DNA from: an uncultured Clostridia bacterium
GTDB lineage: Bacteria; Bacillota; Clostridia; Oscillospirales; Acutalibacteraceae
Length of the DNA stretch: 17,649 nucleotides
Assembly (NCBI GenBank): GCA_937897215.1
Contig: CALCBQ010000195.1
Location: forward strand, 1 to 17,649
Direction of reading: 5' to 3'
The notes beneath the pieces are model-generated. The model ran no database searches, had not been told where the DNA came from, and saw nothing but the letters and a program-made list of their open reading frames with translations. The position numbers and the translations under genes are program-made. Position 1 is the stretch's first letter; each line of letters opens with the position of its first letter. Below, piece after piece: positions 14,715 through 17,649 of the stretch.

Positions 14715-14742
14715 GCGGACAGACGAGGACGTCTGTCCCTAC
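14715..14742 (-). repeat. Short palindromic repeat, copy B (right of the methyltransferase gene)
   Basis: A perfect 9-bp stem (14717-14725 with 14730-14738) with a 4-base loop; on the minus strand it begins GTAGGGACAGACG and ends CGTCTGTCCGC. It lies in the 5' leader between the putative -10 site and the methyltransferase ATG, so the transcript would carry a stable hairpin. Inverted relative to copy A at 13856-13882. Confidence 0.8.
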
Positions 14743-14760
14743 GTGATTTATATAAAATAC

Positions 14761-14766
14761 ATTATA
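14761..14766 (-). promoter_or_regulatory. Probable extended -10 promoter for the methyltransferase-uvrC unit
   Basis: TATAAT preceded by TGT (TGn) on the minus strand, 12 bases beyond the ptsH terminator T-run. The position of the -35 would fall in that T-run (TTTATT) and is poor, so recognition would depend on the extended -10. Start near 14754, leader about 80 bases including the palindromic repeat. Confidence 0.5.
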
Positions 14767-14778
14767 ACATAAAATCAT

Positions 14779-14814
14779 AAAAAAATAAAGCACACCGTAA
14801 CAATTACGATGTGC
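14779..14814 (-). terminator. Rho-independent terminator of ptsH
   Basis: Minus strand: an 11-pair stem (14804-14814 with 14790-14800) with a TTG loop and one pair that is G-U only in minus-strand RNA, followed by TTTATTTTTTT. It starts 18 bases after the ptsH stop. Confidence 0.92.
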
Positions 14815-14832
14815 CTTGTTTGTTGCATTTAA

Positions 14833-15096
14833 TTATTCAGCAAAACCTGATTCAACAAGTTTTACAAGTTCATCAACTGCTGTTTCTTCGTCAGGACCAC
14901 CTGCAAGAATACGGATAGTTGTGCCACCCATAATACCGAGTGAAAGAACACCAAGAAGACTTTTTGCATTTACTCTTCTATCTTCTTTTTCAACCCAGAT
15001 TGATGATTTAAACTCGTTTGCTTTCTGAATAAAGAAAGTTGCTGGACGAGCGTGTAAGCCAACCTGATTTTTAACTTCAACATCTTTACTATACAT
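14833..15096 (-). CDS. ptsH: Phosphocarrier protein HPr
   Basis: Carries phosphate from enzyme I to sugar-specific EIIA proteins of the PTS. The 87-residue protein has the active histidine His15 in VGLHARPATFF and the Firmicute regulatory serine Ser46 in NAKSLLGVLSLGI, the site of HPr kinase/phosphorylase in carbon catabolite control; having both argues for true HPr over Crh, which lacks the histidine. ptsI is not adjacent, so enzyme I must be encoded elsewhere. The gene is monocistronic with its own promoter and terminator. The ATG at 15094-15096 follows GGGAG by 8 bases. Confidence 0.96.
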   Translation of the reverse strand: MYSKDVEVKNQVGLHARPATFFIQKANEFKSSIWVEKEDRRVNAKSLLGVLSLGIMGGTTIRILAGGPDEETAVDELVKLVESGFAE

Positions 15097-15159
15097 AATT
15101 CATTCTCCCAAATGATAAATTTTAAGAACAACAGATAGAAACACCTTTGTTACTAATAT

Positions 15160-15187
15160 ATTATACCACAAATCTTGTCCTCGTCAA
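15160..15187 (-). promoter_or_regulatory. Sigma-A promoter for ptsH
   Basis: Minus strand: TTGACG (15182-15187), 16 bases, TATAAT (15160-15165) with TGG before it, an extended -10. Leader of about 55 bases. Shares TTTGTGGTATAAT exactly with the ftsE promoter. Confidence 0.82.
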
Positions 15188-15319
15188 CGAAAAACAACCG
15201 ACTTTTTAACTCAAAAGAATATTTCAGTTATAAAAACAAAAACAAGAAAAAATAATCATTCCACTTTGTATATTTTGACAATATATCATAAAAATTTTTG
15301 TATAATGTCAATATTTTTT

Positions 15320-16306
15320 CTAATTATTAACTCTATGTTGAATTGGCGGTGTTGATGTTGTTATAACGCCAAACTTAAACCCACAACTCTTATAATACTC
15401 AATAATCTTCGGTAAGGCATCACGGGTTGTTTTCTTTGTATCATGCATAAGAACAATTACAGTTGACGCAGATTTTGGATACTGGCTACAGAAATTCAAC
15501 TGTTTCTGCACTGTATTTGCACCGTCAGCATCGCCGTTTGAACAGTTCCAGTCAAAATAAACATAACCCTGTTGTTTAACAGATTTTGTAAGACGCGACA
15601 TTATTCCCTTTGAATGTTTTCGGCTTACCGTATTACTTGCACCACCGGGGAAACGCATGATTTTAGTACGAACACCTGTCTGGTCATATACTAAATCTGA
15701 AATTTTATTAAGGTCATTGAAATATGCGGTATCTGATGCATAAATCTTAGCATAATCGTGTGAATATGTGTGAAGACCTATCGAATGACCACGATTTACT
15801 ATATCTTTCATTACATAGTTATATTTACCGCCGTTTTTAACAAAAAAAGTCGCCTTAACACCGTATTTATCGAGAGTATCGAGAATTTGCGGTGTATAAG
15901 ACGATGGTCCGTCATCAAATGTAAGATAAACAGTTTTACCTGTTGAAGGTGTTGGAGTTGGCATTACAGGTTTCTTTTTTGCCGCAAGTTGTTTATTAAG
16001 GTCTTTAATCTTGTTATTAAGTTCGTCAACTTTACTTTGATTTTCTTTGCTCTGTTTCTCATATTGTTGGCTAAAGGATTCTGCCTGACTACTATTTTCT
16101 TCTTTAAGAGATTCATTTGCAGAAATCTGTTCATCAAGTTTTGACTGACCTTCATTGAGTTTATCATTCAACTGTGCAATTTCTTTGTTACTGTTATTAT
16201 ATTTAACTCCGAGCGCAACACAAGTCGCCGCCGATACAATAAAAAGTACCGACAGTAATAACACCATTAACTTAAATAATTTTGCTTTGCTCATTGTTTT
16301 TTTCAT
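15320..16306 (-). CDS. Membrane-anchored polysaccharide deacetylase (NodB family)
   Basis: 328 residues: basic N-terminus, one membrane segment (about 11-33), a coiled-coil spacer (about 38-110), a Pro/Thr hinge (113-122) and a NodB homology domain (about 124-315) outside the membrane. The catalytic set is complete: TFDDGP (Asp131 base, Asp132 metal), HTYSH (His179 and His183 metal ligands), RFPGG (218-222), DWN (252-254) and LMHD (His288). Such enzymes remove acetyl groups from peptidoglycan (GlcNAc or MurNAc) or other wall glycans, often protecting from lysozyme; the exact sugar is not evident. The ATG at 16304-16306 has GGATGG 9 bases upstream. It has its own promoter and sits downstream of trmD. 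Confidence 0.93.
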   Translation of the reverse strand: MKKTMSKAKLFKLMVLLLSVLFIVSAATCVALGVKYNNSNKEIAQLNDKLNEGQSKLDEQISANESLKEENSSQAESFSQQYEKQSKENQSKVDELNNKIKDLNKQLAAKKKPVMPTPTPSTGKTVYLTFDDGPSSYTPQILDTLDKYGVKATFFVKNGGKYNYVMKDIVNRGHSIGLHTYSHDYAKIYASDTAYFNDLNKISDLVYDQTGVRTKIMRFPGGASNTVSRKHSKGIMSRLTKSVKQQGYVYFDWNCSNGDADGANTVQKQLNFCSQYPKSASTVIVLMHDTKKTTRDALPKIIEYYKSCGFKFGVITTSTPPIQHRVNN

Positions 16307-16339
16307 ATTTTTTTGCCATCCAAATTAATTTATACGTCT

Positions 16340-16368
16340 ATTTTATAACATAAAATTACAGATTTCAA
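16340..16368 (-). promoter_or_regulatory. Probable sigma-A promoter for the deacetylase gene
   Basis: Minus strand: TTGAAA (16363-16368), 17 bases, TAAAAT (16340-16345), each one mismatch from consensus; an overlapping TATAAA with a TGT before it two bases upstream is an alternative -10. The leader would be about 28 bases. Confidence 0.6.
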
Positions 16369-16375
16369 CATTTAT

Positions 16376-17107
16376 TTAAGAATTTTTATCATTTTTCAAA
16401 AATTTCTTATCATTCTCTGTAAGGTCTGCTTTTTCGAGCATATCAGGGCGGTATTTTTGTGTCATTAAAAGAGATTGTTCACGACGCCATTTATCAACAT
16501 TTTCATGATGGCCTGACATTAAAACATCCGGCACTTTCATACCATTCCACTCATACGGTCTTGTATACTGTGGGTATTCTAAAAGTCCGTTATAATGGCT
16601 TTCAAGCTCTTTTGCTTCGTCATTAGGCAAAACGCCTTCAAGCATTCTTGAAATTGAGTCAGCAAGCACTAATGCAGGTAACTCGCCACCTGTAAGCACA
16701 TAATCCCCTATTGAAATCTGTTCATCTACAAGAGAATCAATAATTCTTTGGTCAACACCTTCGTAATGTCCGCAAAGAATTGTGATTTCTTCTATTTTTG
16801 CAAGTTCTTTTACTCTTTCTTGAGTGAGAACTTTACCACATGGAGACATATATATAAGATGATTTTTGTTATCACTATTTTTACAGATTGCTTCATAGCA
16901 ATCAGCAATAGGCTGAGTCTGCATAAGCATACCCATACCGCCACCATAAGGAGCATCATCTACCCTACGATGTTTATCTTTAGTATAATCCCTTATATTT
17001 ATGCAATTTATTTCTACTAATCCTTTTTCCCTTGCGCGACCGATAATGCTTTCAGAAAGTACAGTTTCGCACATTTCCGGAAAAAGTGTCATTATGTTAA
17101 TTTTCAT
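16376..17107 (-). CDS. trmD: tRNA (guanine(37)-N1)-methyltransferase
   Basis: Methylates N1 of G37 next to the anticodon, preventing +1 frameshifting. The 243-residue SPOUT enzyme shows MKINIMTLFPEM, SIIGRAREKGL, DDAPYGGGMGMLMQ, the SAM trefoil-knot segments LCGHYEGVDQRI and EQISIGDYVLTGGELPALVL, and the C-terminal RNA-binding part with SGHHENVDKWRREQSL. The frame opens two codons upstream with TTG; the ATG at 17105-17107, overlapping the rimM 3' end by 11 bases, gives the normal N-terminus. In many Firmicutes rplS follows trmD; here it does not. Confidence 0.97.
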   Translation of the reverse strand: MKINIMTLFPEMCETVLSESIIGRAREKGLVEINCINIRDYTKDKHRRVDDAPYGGGMGMLMQTQPIADCYEAICKNSDNKNHLIYMSPCGKVLTQERVKELAKIEEITILCGHYEGVDQRIIDSLVDEQISIGDYVLTGGELPALVLADSISRMLEGVLPNDEAKELESHYNGLLEYPQYTRPYEWNGMKVPDVLMSGHHENVDKWRREQSLLMTQKYRPDMLEKADLTENDKKFLKNDKNS

Positions 17108-17612
17108 CGTCAAAAAGTCCTTTTATAGGATTAATTTTTATAACTCCCTCTTCAACATCAACAGATACTATCACTTGTTTGATTGCAGGAATAAGCACTT
17201 CGCCTTTATCTGTTTTAATGTGCCAAACATCGTTAGCACCTGTTTCACTTACATCACTGATTGTGCCCAAAGTTTTGCCTGTATTCTCGTCAATTACAGT
17301 ACAGTCAAAAAGTTCTTGAATAAACCAAGTGCCTTTAGGAAGTTTTGCATCGCTTCGTTTCATATAGAGAACTTTATTCTTAAGCGCTTTTGCTTTATCA
17401 ATATCGTCAATTCCGTCAAGCAACAGAATTGCCACATTACCGTGAGGTCGGGCTGAAATTACTTTTACAGCATTTTCGCCTTTGTTATCAAAATATAAAG
17501 TTTTGAATTTTTTTACAAAATCAGGAGTATCGCACCAAGGGTTAAAACGCACTTCGCCTTTAATACCGTGAGTTGATACAATCTGACCTAATTCGAGATA
17601 GTTTTTAATCAT
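17097..17612 (-). CDS. rimM: Ribosome maturation factor RimM
   Basis: Binds S19 and helps mature the 3' domain of the 30S subunit. The 171-residue protein has the N-terminal RimM barrel (about 1-85, LGQIVSTHGIKGEVRFNPWC) and a C-terminal PRC barrel (about 92-165, WFIQELFDCTVIDENTGKTL and NDVWHIKTDKGEVLIPAIK). The frame is open to a GTG at 17628-17630, but the ATG at 17610-17612 has GGAGGGG 9 bases upstream and gives the normal N-terminus. It is translationally coupled to trmD. Its own promoter, and the usual rpsP and KH-domain genes, would be beyond the right edge. Confidence 0.95.
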   Translation of the reverse strand: MIKNYLELGQIVSTHGIKGEVRFNPWCDTPDFVKKFKTLYFDNKGENAVKVISARPHGNVAILLLDGIDDIDKAKALKNKVLYMKRSDAKLPKGTWFIQELFDCTVIDENTGKTLGTISDVSETGANDVWHIKTDKGEVLIPAIKQVIVSVDVEEGVIKINPIKGLFDDEN

Positions 17613-17621
17613 TTGAAAGAA

Positions 17622-17649
17622 CCCCTCCACCCCCTTCGGTGGTCCCCCT
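17622..17649 (-). repeat. Palindromic repeat at the right edge, probably a diverged copy of the 6848-6961 framework
   Basis: On the minus strand it reads AGGGGGA, then CCACC, a GAAGGG loop, GGTGG, and AGGGG: purine flanks around a variable stem with a GAA-containing loop, as in the two copies at 6860-6948. It may continue past the window edge. Its 3' flank supplies the rimM ribosome binding site. Confidence 0.45.

Noticed and set aside
15275..15306. Plus-strand TTGACA and TATAAT as a divergent promoter
   Set aside because: The spacer is 20 bases, too long, and there is no plus-strand gene downstream.

Overview
All recognisable genes in this window lie on the minus strand. The low-GC sequence, the gene order and the type of interspersed palindromic repeats suggest a chromosomal segment of a Clostridia-class Firmicute, most likely a gut Oscillospirales/Ruminococcaceae-type organism. 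Taxonomy is inferred from gene content (HPr with the Firmicute regulatory serine, an FtsEX operon with a coiled-coil cell-wall partner and an S41 protein, greA-lysS adjacency) and is not proven.

Read in the direction of transcription (from 17649 towards 1): rimM-trmD (ribosome maturation and tRNA m1G37 methylation); a membrane-anchored NodB-type polysaccharide deacetylase with its own promoter; a monocistronic ptsH with promoter and terminator; a SAM methyltransferase followed by uvrC and a HAD phosphatase; rsmD-coaD-coiled-coil protein from a strong promoter; a DUF4830-type membrane protein and rsuA; a PucR/CdaR-type regulator with promoter and terminator; a 465-base gene-free stretch holding a 114-base palindromic element and the ftsE promoter; the divisome operon ftsE-ftsX-M23/coiled-coil protein-S41 protein; an unrecognised 254-residue gene; and finally greA-lysS, with lysS cut by the left edge.

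The most notable module is the FtsEX operon. FtsE carries an acidic C-terminal extension of about 100 residues. The coiled-coil/LytM protein has lost the usual first zinc histidine. The S41 protease homologue has Gly and Asn where the catalytic Ser and Lys normally sit. This looks like a cell-wall-remodelling complex in which one and perhaps two hydrolases have become non-catalytic partners; that reading is inference from motifs.

The second theme is small palindromic DNA. One element family has fixed GAGGGAG/GAGGGAGT flanks, a GAA loop and stems that differ between copies (two copies at 6860-6948, a diverged one at the right edge). A second pair, with compensatory stem changes, brackets the methyltransferase gene as inverted repeats. 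Three genes have their Shine-Dalgarno sequence inside a hairpin.

No tRNA, rRNA, CRISPR array, prophage or transposase gene was seen.
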